Assembly (NCBI GenBank): GCA_039545355.1
Contig: BCJJ01000019.1
Location: 742,076 to 806,075 of the forward strand
Source of the DNA: Trichosporon coremiiforme
Taxonomy: Eukaryota; Basidiomycota; Tremellomycetes; Trichosporonales; Trichosporonaceae
Direction: 5' to 3'
DNA length: 64,000 bases
The translations under genes were made by a program, and so were the position numbers. This document shows, piece by piece, positions 32,843-44,381 of this stretch (position 1 is its first letter; the number at the start of each line of letters is the position of its first letter). Under the pieces are notes generated by a model. It had not been told where the DNA came from. It searched no databases and worked only from the letters and a program-made list of their open reading frames with translations.

Positions 32843-33756
32843 ATGCTTCGCTACGCCGCTCGCCCCATGCGGGCCGTTCGAGGATTCTCGACCTCCGCCC
32901 CCCGCCGCGGCGGCCACTCCGGCGCCCACGGCTCCGCCGAGCACGACACCGTTGAGAGTGGGTATCAGACGGTCCGACGACCGAGGGAACATCGACGAAC
33001 ACACGGTGGACGCGAGACGGAATCGCGCGCACGGAGACGTCTGGGAGAGGGGAAAGCGGGACGTTGGACACAGGACGAAGAGCTGGAAGCAGGCTCGGGA
33101 GGCTGGACGTCTGGAGCGAAGGTGTTCGGACATTTGGTGACAACAACGAACCACATGTCCGATCGGCCGGGTTCCACAACACTGTCTAGTTTGACTGAGT
33201 CGCCATGCTGGCCGTGTTGCAGTGCCTGTCGGCGTGCTATGTGCTTCGTTCCCGCAAGTGACGTCGAAGCGTCCGTCGTGTCGTCGATCGGTGTTGGAGG
33301 TTTGGGGCAAGTTACCAAGAGAGCTAACGCGCAGACTTCATGAACGCTACCTGGCGCAACACCTTCATCGCCATTGCCGCCGTTGCGCTCGCTGTCAAGT
33401 ACGGCCCCTCCCCGACTGAGGGTGTTTCGGCTTCGCCCTCGGTCTCGAACGATAACCTCGAGAAGGAGGCTGCGAACAAGAACGCGCCGTGGCTCACGCG
33501 CTGGTACGCGAACAACATGAAGGGTGACGGCAAGCTGTGGGAGGAGCGCAACGCCAAGCACCTCGAGCTCACGATGCAGGCCGCCGACACGCGCCTGCTC
33601 TACAACGAGGCCGAGCTCCCCCACGTCTACCGCCTCAAGAACCCGTCGTCCTTCCTCCAGGCCTCGCCGCACTCGATCGGTGTCGGAACTCAGGTCGACC
33701 TCAACGGCACCGTCATCAAGGAGGACGGATCCCCCGACGTCACCCTCAAGAACTAG
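32843..33756 (+). CDS. Probable complex I (NADH:ubiquinone oxidoreductase) 17.8 kDa-type accessory subunit
   Basis: Exons 32843-32957 and 33335-33756, 178 residues. The 377-nt intron (GTGGGT ... GAGCTAACGCGCAG) joins EHDTVE to NFMNATWRNTF in phase 1. The N-terminus MLRYAARPMRAVRGFSTSAP is a mitochondrial presequence with a processing-type ending. One hydrophobic span follows (TFIAIAAVALAVKYG), then a hydrophilic tail with WEERNAKHLELT, PHVYRLKNPSSFLQASPHSI and VGTQVDLNG. Presequence, single span and this tail resemble the fungal NUXM/17.8 kDa complex I subunit in the inner membrane. The identification rests on remembered family features and is moderate. The intron is unusually long for this window. 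Confidence 0.68.
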
Positions 33757-34487
33757 CACCAACACCCTGCACAGGATAGAAAAATGCAAAGCATACAGCA
33801 GTACCGGCAAGGAGAAACTGACCTTTCATTGATTTTTGGCCGCTTTCTGAGAGTGCGACCTCCGGGCAGTTGCGGCAGGCATCTGGTAATCTTTCGGGGC
33901 ACTGCAACTGTCTCTGTGTACCCGTCCTCTTATTCCGCAGCTCGGGGTCCATCGTTCCGAACAGATTTCGAACAGAGGACGGCATGTGTGGAGTACGGTC
34001 TCGGAAAAGATAGCCTGGCTAGACAGGGAGGGTGACTTCCTCCTGTCGGTGCCCTGCCTTTCCTGGACACGGAGACAACTCCTCATACCGCATAGTGAGG
34101 TCAACTTCAAGCATACCCCACCGTGTGCTTTCCGCACATCCTGTGCTTACTCTGTTAGAGATCAGGTGGCCGTGCTATCAGGCAATACATTGTGACGCAG
34201 GCTGGTGCCGCACTCCCTTGATGTCCTGAAAACACTCGCATTCATGGATCCCAGTGTCTACACTTGGTCCAAAGCTGTAGCCCCAGTTCACGTTGCTTCT
34301 CTTGCCTTCTGTCGAGCCCGGGTGCCATGGCTTGCTCGGGGCATCCTCTCACCGTGTATAACTGTGAACACCAAGATATGCAGCCTATCTCGAACAATCA
34401 CCCGAAACGAGTCTCGGATATCAGGGCACCTGAATTCGGCGAACAGGCCGTCTAACTCCGCAGCAACCTGGTGCAGCGGTTAGAACG
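33757..34487. other. Intergenic before tRNA-Gly
   Basis: 731 bases with no coding frame of note. It carries the 3' end of the complex I subunit transcript and ends at the tRNA-Gly gene. Confidence 0.45.
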
Positions 34488-34565
34488 ACACTGATGGTGA
34501 AACGGTTATCATGCATCTTTCCCATGAGTGAGGATGCGTTAGGGGTTCGATTCCCCTTCAGTGTA
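34488..34565 (+). tRNA. tRNA-Gly (probably CCC) with a 6-nt intron
   Basis: Acceptor stem ACACTGA (34488-34494) pairs perfectly with TCAGTGT (34558-34564). D stem GTGA/TCAT; T arm AGGGG-TTCGATT-CCCCT. Keeping the standard base 26, the anticodon stem is CATCT/GGATG with one U-G, the loop TTCCCA-A carries CCC, and a 6-nt insert TGAGTG sits after position 37. Shifting the stem by one base would give anticodon TCC instead, also glycine. A T5 terminator follows. Confidence 0.82.
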
Positions 34566-34568
34566 TCG

Positions 34569-34573
34569 TTTTT
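34569..34573 (+). terminator. RNA polymerase III terminator (T5) of tRNA-Gly
   Basis: TTTTT four bases beyond the discriminator base of tRNA-Gly. Confidence 0.78.
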
Positions 34574-34785
34574 GGGCTCTTGGAGTTCTCTGGGCAGCAA
34601 GGATCATGCAAAGACCTCTTGCTTCGGTGGTGACTGGAGGCATGCCCCAGAATGGCTAAGGTGTCGACCCGAGAAGGGTTGCTTCGCGGTTGTTACCCGG
34701 CCGACTCGCAAACCGACCGGGTTTCAGTGGCAACGAACTTTCGCGCATTACTAGCAGATTGAAGTGAGCAAATACATCTAGGTGT

Positions 34786-36634
34786 CTAGCAACAAGAGCC
34801 TGCCTTTGGGGGCCACTTGACCTCCTCATACATGAGCTCGTCAGGGTCTGGGGGAAGTCAGCGCTGCTTCGCGGAGGAAACTCACAGAGCTTGCCGGGGT
34901 TCATGATGCCGAGGGGGTCGACGGAGTTCTTGATGCGGAGCATTAGGTCGAGGGTGCCGTCACCAAGTTCGTTACGGAGGTACTTTTTCTTCGTCATGCC
35001 GACACCGTGCTCTCCGGTACACGTTCCATCGAGCTCCTGGGCCTTCTTAATGATGCCGCTCATGACCTTGCTCATCATGGGCACCTCGTCGAGGCCGCGC
35101 ATGATGACAGTCGCGTGGAAATTGCCGTCACCAACGTGGCCGAGGATGGGTGCGTAGATGCCGAATTCCTTGAACTTGGTCTGGGAGTCGGCGACGAGCT
35201 CCGGCAGCGCCGAGATCGGCACGCACACGTCGTTGCCGTACAGCATCGGGGTCTCGTAGCCCGAGTGTCCGAGGGCGGCGAAGAGCGCGCCCTTGCGCGC
35301 GGCCCAGATCGCCGCGCTCTCCTTCTCGTCCGCGGCGAAGTGGATGTCGCCGCCCCCGTGCCGGCCCGCTAGATCCTGCACCGTCTGCGCGCTGTTCTCG
35401 AGCACGGTCGGGTTGCCCTGGAACTTGAAGAAGATCGAGTCCTTCTCCGGCAGATTGTTCGGCATGATGCCTGAATGGTTGAGCGCAGCGACACTGAGAG
35501 CGTCAAGCAGCTCGACACATTGCACCTGCACGCCATCGTTGAGAATGTCGACGACGGCGTCGACAGCGGCCCTCACGCTCGGGAACGACACGACACCGAC
35601 GCGCGTAGGCAGCAGCGGCGCCAAGCGCACGGTGACCTCAGTGATGATGCCGAGCGTGCCCTCAGCGCCGACGAAGAGCTTGGTCATATCAGGTCCAGCG
35701 GAGGACTTGCGGCTCCGCTGCCGCGTCTTCAGCACCGTTCCGTCCGGCAGAACAGCAGTCACGTTCAGGAACCACTCGCCGCGCGCCGTACCGTAGCGCA
35801 CCGAGTTGGTGCCAGAGCATCCCGTTCCAATCATGCCGCCGATGGTCGCGTCTGGTCCCGGGTCGAGCGGCAGGAATAGCGGGATTCCCTTCTCGGCCAG
35901 CTCGGCGTTGAGCGTCTCGTAACCCAGACCAGCCTGCACGACCGCGTCGCCGTCTTGCGGGTGCAGAGCCAGGATGCGGTTCATTTTCGTCATGTTCACG
36001 CAGATGCCTCCGTACGGCTGACAGTCAGCGAGCGCAACGACGACTCTTTCAAAGCCATGCTCACCGCACTGAACTGTCCCTCCAGTCCTGTTCCACTACC
36101 GTACGGCACAACGGGCACGCGGTACTTAGTCGCGATCTTCATGATCTTGACCACATCCTTAGTCGTCTCGGGGTACACGACCGCGCTCGGGGGCAGCGCG
36201 ATGCCATAAGTCCAAGCAGAGCCGCCGTGGTGCGCAAGGTCCTCCTCGTCCGTCGTGATGTGGTCGTCGTCAAAGAGCTCCTTCAGCTCATTCACCGCCG
36301 CGGCGTAGTCCTCAGGCGAGCCGAACCGGTGTCGCAGCTTCGGATTGGGGTCGAAGGCAGGGTTGACGGTGCCCGCTGCGGCCGTAGCTGCCGCCGGCGA
36401 GCTGGGTGTAGGGACAGGCTTCGCCTCGATGTTGGCCTGCTCCCTTCTCCCGAGAGCGTACGCGCCCAGGCCGACAGCAGCGACACCGAGTACGGCCGGC
36501 ACGACGCGCCCAGCGGAGGAACTAGACCCAGAGCCGGATCCGGCGGAATTCGGTCCGGTCGAAGCATACCGTTGGGCAGCCTGGCGTTGGCGCTGGCGCA
36601 GTAAGCGCACCGCCTGTCGTCGCAAGTGGAACAT
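34786..36634 (-). CDS. DLD1: D-lactate dehydrogenase (cytochrome c), mitochondrial
   Basis: Three exons on the minus strand, 36634-36065, 36017-34886 and 34847-34786, 587 residues, the same as yeast Dld1. Introns of 47 and 38 nt restore LEGQFSA-PYGGICVNMTKMNRI and NPGKL-YPDELMYEEVKW. The N-terminus MFHLRRQAVRLLRQRQRQ is an import presequence followed by an Ala/Gly-rich hydrophobic segment anchoring the enzyme in the inner membrane. FAD-binding type 4 domain: VVPYGSGTGLEG, DPGPDATIGGMIGTGCSGTN, GAEGTLGIITEVTVRL. C-terminal FAD-oxidase domain: HVGDGNFHATV and GTCTGEHGVG, with the His pairs that bind the active-site metal. It oxidises D-lactate to pyruvate and passes electrons to cytochrome c. 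A GTG-led extension upstream is not needed. Secure. Confidence 0.95.
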
Positions 36635-37167
36635 GGTGTGGGTAGTTGTAAGAGAACGCAAGGACCGCCGAAGAGGTGGGCACACGACTCGCTGCCGCCC
36701 GCCGGGGCCGGCCGAGGAGATTTCTGGACGCCGCGATGTCGGTCTTCCGGCCCGGGGATTCTAGGTCGTATCGTCGGTTAATTAAGATTACAGCCACCTT
36801 GCTTCTTTTTCTGCGTTCAGCTCGCACCGCGACAGCTCGTAATTAGCCACTCGCAGCACGCCATTGGCAACGCGCCCGAGATGCACCACCCGATAAGAGA
36901 GGCGAGTGCATGCTACTTGAGCATTAGGAAAACTATATAGAAAGGGGTATTTACATTTATACTGCAATACTGTCGGTTGTTTTTACTACTACTACAGGTC
37001 ACACTGCAAGCGACAGCGACAGGAACTATAAGCAAACCCCTCTCCGTGTGGCCCTCGGGCCTCCCGAAATCACGAAAAGTTCACACTATATAAAGAGGAA
37101 GAGAGGAGATTCAACAACCAAATAGTTTGAGGACATAGGTTGGTTTTAGATTGATCGTGCGGATGGT
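36635..37167. other. Intergenic between DLD1 and the HMG-box gene
   Basis: 533 bases. The half next to DLD1 is its promoter; on the minus strand TTTATATAG-type sequences occur near 37090 and 36935. The half next to 37168 is the 3' end of the HMG-box transcript. No gene seen. Confidence 0.45.
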
Positions 37168-38280
37168 TTACTCCTTGTTCTTCTTCTTCTTGCCGCTCTT
37201 ATCGGCCGGAGTCGAATCGTCCTTCGACTTGCGCTTCTTGTCCTTCTTCGTCGACTGGGGAGTGGTGGGGAGAACAGGGGTCGCGACGGTGGGGAGGAGC
37301 CTGGCAGCGGCTCCAGTCTGAGATGGTCAGCGATTTGGAATTGCGGGACATGCGGAAACAACAGGCGTGCCCAAAAATGAATTGGCACTCACAGCCCCAT
37401 CATCGGACGACGAGTCATCAACTTCTGAGGACGAATCGTCGTTAACAACAGCAGCTGCTCCAAGAGTAGCAGGGGCATTCTGACGGTTAGTTACGAGAAC
37501 GGCTCACCAGGGCAATATCGCCAATATCACCCGCGGCGCTCACCCCCTTGTACGCTTCTTCAGCCACACGGTACTGGGTGGTGGCCTCGTTGTACGCGTC
37601 CTCGTAAACCTGACGTCAGCTTAACTCACACACTCTGAGCTTACCTTACGAGCGGGCTCGTCGAGGTCCTTCCAGCGGTTGGCAATCACACTGAGAACCT
37701 CCTTGTAGGGCATACCAGGGTGAGCCTGGCGGATCTCCTCACGAATGTCATTCTGGAACAGCAGGTAGGCGGAAGGAGGGCGCTTAGGGGCGTTGGGGTC
37801 CTTGGGCTTCTTCTCCTTCTGCTTGCGAGTCTTCTTGCCAACCATGGCGGCGGCAGCGAGAACCTCGGCGGCACCCATGGCACCACCCTCAACGGCAGCG
37901 AGGGCAGCGGAGGTGGTGAGGGTGGAGGGGGACAGGCGCGCGTACTCCTCAATGATCGCAACGCAGCGAGTCATCGCGTTGGCAATGTCCTTGAAGGAGG
38001 CCATCATCTGCAAAAGGCGTCAGCATGCATTCGGTTGGCATCGTAGTGGATGTTGAGCGCGGATGGTGAACCGAGGAATGCCATCAACAATGAGTGGTTG
38101 TTTGGTTCCTGTTGCCACACAGAGCCAAAGCCTAGCTTCCCTGGGTGGGAAAAGCCTTGACCTGATTGATCAAGGCTGGGCGAAGCCTGGTACTGTGGTG
38201 CGCGACTTGGTTCGCGTTCTGTATGGACTCACCTCCTGGCGCTTGGCCTCCATTTCTTCGTAACTAGCCATGGCAGCCAT
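37168..38280 (-). CDS. HMO1: HMG-box chromatin protein, Hmo1-like
   Basis: Five exons on the minus strand: 38280-38233, 38007-37645, 37609-37544, 37479-37393 and 37317-37168, 237 residues (yeast Hmo1 246). All junctions are in phase 0, with CTGAC or CTAAC branch sites. Residues 1-75 are a helical N-terminal domain. The HMG box at about 87-160 begins DPNAPKRPPSAYLLFQNDI and continues EVLSVIANRWKDLDEPARK-VYEDAYNEATTQY across exon 3. Then come an acidic/Ser stretch (DDSSSEVDDSSSDDGA) and a Lys-rich end (KKDKKRKSKDDS, KKKKNKE). N-domain plus box plus lysine tail is the Hmo1 plan; Hmo1 binds rDNA and ribosomal protein promoters and bends DNA. A generic HMGB or Nhp6-type protein is the alternative. 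Confidence 0.85.
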
Positions 38281-39394
38281 GTTGTTGCTGCACGAGGCGG
38301 ACGGTTGGCAGAGGTGTGAGGCACCATGGTGGATGGCAGCGCGGGGTGGATTGGGAGTTGAGATGACGCGAAGTTGAGAGATGGGAGACGCGAGAAAAGC
38401 GGGTGACACAATGGGATGACGGCGTGGAGCGGGAACGCGATTGTCAGCACGATTGAACCAGCTTCGACGATGGGGAGCTCACAGGTTGAAGTCGAAGTTG
38501 GCGTTTATCTTGAACGAGGTGCTCCGTGGGCAAGAGGTGGTGGATGGCTAATAGGTAGTACTAAAGATGTTGTACACGGGTGGTGGTAATGGATGGATTA
38601 CTAACAAAGATGGGGGAGATCAGTAGGAGTAACGACAGGTCTTAAGAGGGTGTAGTCGGGTGCCGCTATCCATTTGAGCATTTTTCAGCTGCGCCCTCCC
38701 GACGGGACCATATCGATTAACAAACACTACTTTCGATTTGCCTCCGCTTAAGTTTCGATATTTGATCAACTAGGGACTGGCACTTGCCCAAACTGGCACT
38801 TGACGTACTACGGCCCGGGATGGCCAGACCGCCTTTGGAACCCCCGCCCCGCCCAGCGACACACCTAAATACAACTTATTCGGCCGTTCGCAATTCGATT
38901 TGTCGTAATATTTGAAATGCCATCAGATCCGGCTGCGCCTAACTTCGTAAGCTATGCCGCAATTGGTCCCGCTAATCCCTCCCTAATCCTCTGCCCCCTT
39001 TACCCCTGTGCTTCTCGGTCGCTTGGGATATGGTCAAGCGCGTGTGCCTTTCGTGTCGCGCGGATCCTAAACGCTGCTGCCGTGAGAGACCACCCCAGAA
39101 CGCCTGACCCTGCCTGCCCGCTGCCGATTGTGTCAACAAAACCACAGCAGCCCAAACCATACACCCACTCCAGCCGGCTCTGCAACTACTGCATACTCAC
39201 CCTTGTTCTCTTCGTCTGCTCATCGCTGCTTCTTTCACGTCTCTTTCTCCTCTTCTTGTCGCCTCCCACCCTGTCGTCGACCTCGACTCGTGTTTGCACA
39301 GCGTTCGCTTTCCTCGCAGAAGTACAAACAAACCGACAACCTTATCTTCCCTCATCGTCTTGGCAACAACACATCATCGCCCATCTCATCAACA
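38281..39394. other. 1.1 kb divergent region between the HMG-box and Rho genes
   Basis: No gene is supportable. It must contain both promoters. From about 39130 the plus strand is CT- and CA-rich, a typical leader ahead of the Rho ATG at 39395. Confidence 0.5.
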
Positions 39395-40283
39395 ATGTCG
39401 GTGAGTCTCGAGATTTAACCAACGCCGGCATTCGCTAAACATACCAGCTTGATGCTCCCCGTCGCCCGGATCTAAAGAAGAAGCTCGTCGTCGTCGGGGA
39501 CGGAGGTGAGTGCGAGCACCTGTTTCGTCTGTTCCGTGCGGGGCGTGACATTGGAACTTCAAGCGTGACACTTCTGCCAGACTTTGATGTTGGCGAGATT
39601 ACTTTGAGGCAGGCACTGACATTACCCAGGCTGTGGAAAGACATGTTTGCTCACTGTCTACGCGGAGAACCGCTTCCCGGAGGTGCGTACAGCTGCCAAG
39701 AGCCGGAGTCAGCTGACGTTGCAGACTTACGTCCCCACGGTGTTTGAGAACCTGATCACCACGATCCCGAACCCCCTTGACACGAGCAAGTCGATTGAGC
39801 TCGCTCTCTGGGACACTGCGGGACAGGAGGACTTTGACCGGCTGCGGCCGCTGAGCTACAACGACACGGACGTGATCCTCGTCGTTTTCGCCTGCAACCA
39901 CCGCCCATCTCTGGAGAATGTCTACGACAAGGTGGGTTAGAATCTCCGCTGCTACTAATTAATCCCAGTGGTATCCGGAGATGTCACATTTCTGCGAAGA
40001 CGTCCCTCTCGTACTCGTTTGTACCAAGACCGATCTGCGCAGGGACCAGACAACACTGCAGCTGATGGGCGCGCAAGGCACCAAGCCCATCACACCAGAA
40101 GAGGGCGAGAAGGTCGCCAGGGAAATCGGGGCGAAGCGCTACATGGAGTGCAGCGCCAAGGAGGGAACAGGTGTGCGCGAGGTGTTTGACGCCGCGATCC
40201 GCGAGTCGCTCAAGAAGGGAGGGATGCAGGGCGTCACGCGCAACATTGTCAAGAAGAGCGGCAAGAAGTGCGTCGTGTTATAA
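39395..40283 (+). CDS. Rho-family small GTPase
   Basis: Five exons: 39395-39400, 39448-39505, 39630-39682, 39725-39931 and 39969-40283, 212 residues. The first coding exon is just ATGTCG before GTGAGT. Introns are 47, 124, 42 and 37 nt. P-loop GDGGCGKT (split by intron 2), switch I YVPTVFEN with the Rho-type Tyr/Thr, switch [22 protein letters not shown] guanine motif, ECSAKEG, a Rho insert region ([14 protein letters not shown]), a basic stretch and the CAAX box CVVL, which predicts geranylgeranylation and membrane attachment. Rho GTPases cycle between GTP and GDP forms to steer actin, polarity and wall synthesis. Subtype is uncertain: the insert and N-terminus differ from Rho1, and a Rho2/Rho4 or a basidiomycete-specific type is possible. 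Confidence 0.93.
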
Positions 40284-40926
40284 GTACGATTGCTCGACCG
40301 GCAAGCATTTCCTGATTCACGACTATCCCCACCCACCCTTCCAGACCGCTCGGAGGAGCCTGCGCCGGAGGTGCAGGTCGGCTACATTCTCCTCCCTCGG
40401 ACACGCCCCGAAACAACCAGGTTGTTGTTTATTTTAGCATTAGAGAAAGTACCTGCATGAGCTTATATGGCATACGTTGTGGCCTGTAAAGTCGCAACAC
40501 GCGTTGCATCGTCTTCCCACCCTTCCATAACCAGTGTTGTTCCCATCTTTACCAGCCTAACGTGCATGCCAGGTCGCCAGCACTCAGGCACCCATCCTGC
40601 GACGTGAACGTGAGGGCCAAAACAAACCAAACAGGCAGCGAGTTACGGCATTCCTTGCCGTCTGGGATCAGGCACGCACCAAGGTGTAGTCACGTGACGC
40701 ATTCCAAAGCGCTCTGCCGAGCGGCTTCGTCACTTTGGCACGATTTCTGTGGCTGCTGGCTCCGGCGGCGGTTCGAGGTCGCGACAGTGCGGCGAGGCGC
40801 AAGGCGCAGGGGTTGGCTGGCTGTGTGCACAAGACGCCGCCCCCCAAGTTGACTTCACTCACTACTCTCGACGGCAATCCGACGGCAAGCTCTCGACACT
40901 CACTCGGCAAGAAGTTCGACAGCGTC
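40284..40926. other. Intergenic between the Rho gene and PHB2
   Basis: 643 bases with no supportable gene; contains the Rho 3' end and the PHB2 promoter. Confidence 0.45.
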
Positions 40927-42101
40927 ATGAACAAGCCCCCCGGAGACGTCTTCGGTGCTTGGCGCAGGCTCGCGCGCCAGCTGCAGCAAGCCCAACAACA
41001 AGCGCAGCAGCAGGCGAACCGCGGTGCGCGCTCTAATCTTCGATATGCGAGCGGTTCCGGCGGCGGCGGTGGCTCCAGCGGTGGTGGTCGCGGCGGACCC
41101 AGTCCCCTCGCCGCAGCTGGCGGCGCCGGCCTCCTTCTCGCACTGGTCGGCGGCGCGGTCGTGGTCAACTCGGCTATCTACAATGTCGACGGCGGACACC
41201 GGGCGATCAAGTACTCGAGGTTCTTTGGAGTTATGCCTGATGTCTACCCCGAGGGAACGCATTTCCGCGTAAGTCTCTGTCTTCGGCTCTGGCCGGAGTC
41301 GCGACAGGAGCGCCACAGCTCTCTCGTACATGCAATTGTAGCTGACGACAGATCCCCTGGGTCGAGACGCCGATCATTTACGACGTGCGTGCCAAGCCGC
41401 GCTCCATTGGCAGTCTCACGGGCACGAAGGACCTGCAGATGGTCAACATCACGGTGCGCGTGCTGTCAAGGCCGGACCAGCACGAGCTTCCAACTATGTG
41501 AGTCGCCCCGCGTCCCAGACGCCCCGGGACGCTCCTACCGCAGCTGTACACAGCTCCGAAGCCAGCTGACACTCCCAGCTATCGCGAGCTCGGCACCGAC
41601 TACGACGAGCGCGTCCTCCCCTCCCTGATCAACGAGGTGCTCAAGTCCGTCGTGGCGCAGTTCAACGCCTCCCAACTCATCACACAGCGCGAGCTCGTCT
41701 CCCGCCTGGTCCGGGACAATCTGACGAAGCGTGCGAAGCGCTTCAATCTCGTCCTCGACGATGTCTCGATTACACACCTGGCCTTCTCGCCTGAATTCAC
41801 GCACGCCGTCGAGGCGAAACAGGTCGCGCAGCAGGTCGCCCAGCGCGCTGCGTTTACTGTCGACAGGGCTATCCAGGAGAAGCAGTCCATCATTGTGCGC
41901 GCGCAGGGTGAGGCTAAGAGCGCCGAGTTGATTGGAAACGCTGTCAGGAAGAATAAGGGATTCCTCGAGTTGAGGAGACTCGAGGCCGCGAGGGAGATTG
42001 CCAAGGTCGTTGCTGAAGGTGGCAATGGTGTCATGCTCGATAGCGCGGCGCTCCTACTCGATGTCACTGATGACACGGTGCTTACGCCCGCGAAGAAGTA
42101 G
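40927..42101 (+). CDS. PHB2: Prohibitin-2, mitochondrial inner membrane scaffold
   Basis: Exons 40927-41268, 41352-41497 and 41579-42101, 336 residues. Introns of 83 and 81 nt restore EGTHFR-IPWVETP and [13 protein letters not shown]. Residues 10-60 are Gln- then Gly-rich ([22 protein letters not shown]), followed by the membrane anchor [14 protein letters not shown]. The SPFH/prohibitin domain runs from [17 protein letters not shown] to about residue 270, with [26 protein letters not shown] and [20 protein letters not shown] coiled coil ([30 protein letters not shown]) ends it. PHB1/PHB2 rings stabilise inner-membrane proteins and regulate m-AAA protease. PHB2 rather than PHB1 is indicated by the N-terminal extension and the RQ-rich start. 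Secure. Confidence 0.96.
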
Positions 42102-42270
42102 AGGAAGGGAGGAAGGGGAGAGGGGAAGTTGTTCATACATCAATCAATAAGGGTTAAATGCATTTCATCACCACTTCCTGTCAGCCATGCTAATTGTCCC
42201 GAGGCACGTTTGCTCTAATAACAATGCATCTTGCGAATGATCAATGCTGGCTACGATTTTACTGGTAGGA

Positions 42271-43439
42271 TTAGATGAATCCCTTCTCAACGGCAATCTC
42301 GGCGTTGATGACGGACGACGTGGCGGCGCCGAGACGGACGTTGTCGAGGAGACAGACGAACTTGAGGTCGAGGACCTTGTCGTCACGGACACGGCCGACG
42401 TGAACACAAGCACCCTTGTGGAGGTCGCGGTCGAGACGGGGCTGGGGGCGGTCGGGAGCGTCGTGGACGACAATGTCCTGGGGCGGGGCAGACGGGCAGT
42501 GAAGCTTCTGCGCCTCGGACGTGTACTTCCTGAACGCTTCCTCGGCCTCCTCCGGCGTGGGCGCCTTGCCGGCAAACTTGACGGAGACGCACGCCATGTG
42601 ACCGTCAATGACGGGGACACGGTTGCACGCCGCGCTGACGACGAGCGGCGACGAGGCGTGGTATTCGAAGCCAGTGTCGTCCGCGTTCACGCCGCCGAGG
42701 ATCTTGAGCGTCTCCCACTCGATCTTCTCCTCCTCGCCACCGATGAGGGGGACAATGTTGTCCAGAATGTCGAGCGACGAGACACCGGGGTAGCCGGCTC
42801 CAGAGATGGCCTGCATCGTCACGACGTTGACCGTCTGGAGCGGGCCGAACGCAACCTCGAGCGCCTTCAGCGGGACGACGACAGCCGTCGTCGAGCAGTT
42901 GGCGTTGCACACGAGGTAGCCCTTCTTCAGGCCGAGCTCCTTCTGCTGGTGGCGGACCACGGAGAGGTGGTCACCGTTGACGAGCGGGACCATGAGCGGG
43001 ACGATGGGGTCGCGGCGGTAGTTCTTCGCGTTCGAGAAGACGATCAGCTCGGCCTTGCGGAACTCGGCCTCTGCAAATGTCAGCTTGGTAACTCCCAGAC
43101 ACGGAAGCTGAGTAACTAACCGATGTCACCGGCAACGTCGTGGTCAAGACCGGAGAAGACGACACCGCAGTCCTTGAAGTTGTCCGACTTGCACTCCTGC
43201 ACCACCATCTTCTTGACGTCTTCGGGAATAGGGGTGGCGAGCTTCCACTTGGTCACCTTGGCGTACTCCTGCCCGGCGGAGCGGGACGAGGCGCCGAGCG
43301 CATGGATCTTGAAGTACGGGTGCGTCGAGAGGAGCTCGATGAAGCTGATGTCAGCTAAGGAGCGGCGATTGTGAGCTCACCGCTGGCCGACAGTGCCGGT
43401 GGCACCGAGGATGCCGACGTTGATGGGTTCGCGAGCCAT
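42271..43439 (-). CDS. HOM2: Aspartate-semialdehyde dehydrogenase
   Basis: Exons on the minus strand 43439-43381, 43344-43121 and 43070-42271, 360 residues (yeast Hom2 365). Introns of 36 and 50 nt. The N-terminus INVGILGATGTVGQR is the NADP-binding loop, interrupted by intron 1. Catalytic region: KKGYLVCNANCSTTAVVVPL contains the active-site Cys in NCST; AISGAGYPGVSSLD and HMACVSVKF follow, and SSVINAEIAVEKG ends the protein near the binding of cofactor. It reduces aspartyl phosphate to aspartate semialdehyde, the branch step to threonine, methionine and isoleucine in fungi. Only 170 bp separate its stop from the PHB2 stop (convergent). Secure. Confidence 0.95.
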
Positions 43440-44381
43440 TTTTAGTTGATTAGTGATTGTTTTTGTGGGAAGAAAGGAAGACACGCTTGGAGGCAAGAAA
43501 GTTGGACGTCAGGTGGCCGGACAACCGAGGTCTGAAGGGTGCAGATCGGATCAATCGGAGTCAAAGATTACTCGATTGCGGCGGCGCGGTACGGTGAGCG
43601 GGCTCAGTGTGCGCTCTGGCTCGAGTCAGTCAGTTCAGCCTTACATCGGTACGCGGCACGCGGCATACGGGCACCAGCGAGCGAGCGGGCAGCGCGGCCA
43701 GACGGCGGGGAAGATAGAGCGGACGAGTTTTCTCGAGATTTAAGTCAAGTGATTAGCGGAAGCAAAATGCTGGCTAGTGCTGGCAGCCCATGGTTTGAAG
43801 TGGAGGTGGAGGGGTGTAACCCGGCATAAGCCGCCCCCTAGCAAAAGAATTTCCGACTCGTATTCCGATCCCGACTACGCTGCTCCGCCTCTGGTCGTAT
43901 GCTGGTTTGCTGTAGGTGCCAAGCCTAAGCCTCCACCAGTGTCGGATAGTCGGCCCAGTCGGGTCACCGTGGGGCAGCGCACTCTGCACACGGGTCCCAC
44001 CCGCCCAAGATGCCGCCGGATACTGCAGTTACGCCATGTTGCCATCCATCGCAATTCTTTGCCTCCCACTAGCCTTCCTAACCGAACCTTTATCTCGAGA
44101 CCTCTTCTCTCTTCTTCCCCCTACCTCTTACCTTTCTTTGTCTTTGCTACGACGTCCTTACTCTCACTTCATGTTCCGATAGCACATTGAGCATCACCAC
44201 TCACCACTGTATCGCCCCCCTCGCTCCCCCTCACCCCCCGCTCCGTTTGTTGTCAACGCCACGGCCCCTTAATTTCTGCGGCCTCCACTCCATACGACCC
44301 GAACGACCACCCGGAGCCCACCGACACACACGGTCACACTACCCACCCCCCGTTCCTCCGTCACCGCCAGCCACCGCGAAC
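43440..44381. other. 0.9 kb divergent region between HOM2 and the DUF1275 gene
   Basis: No gene seen. The end (44090-44380) is strongly CT/CA-rich, a typical leader before the ATG at 44382. Confidence 0.5.

Noticed and set aside
32965..33810. 281-codon minus-strand frame over the complex I subunit
   Set aside because: It overlaps the intron and exon 2 of a gene with a clear presequence, span and good splice sites; composition fits antisense shadow.
36635..36685. Upstream GTG-led extension of the D-lactate dehydrogenase
   Set aside because: The ATG at 36634 already gives a good import presequence and a protein of the usual length.
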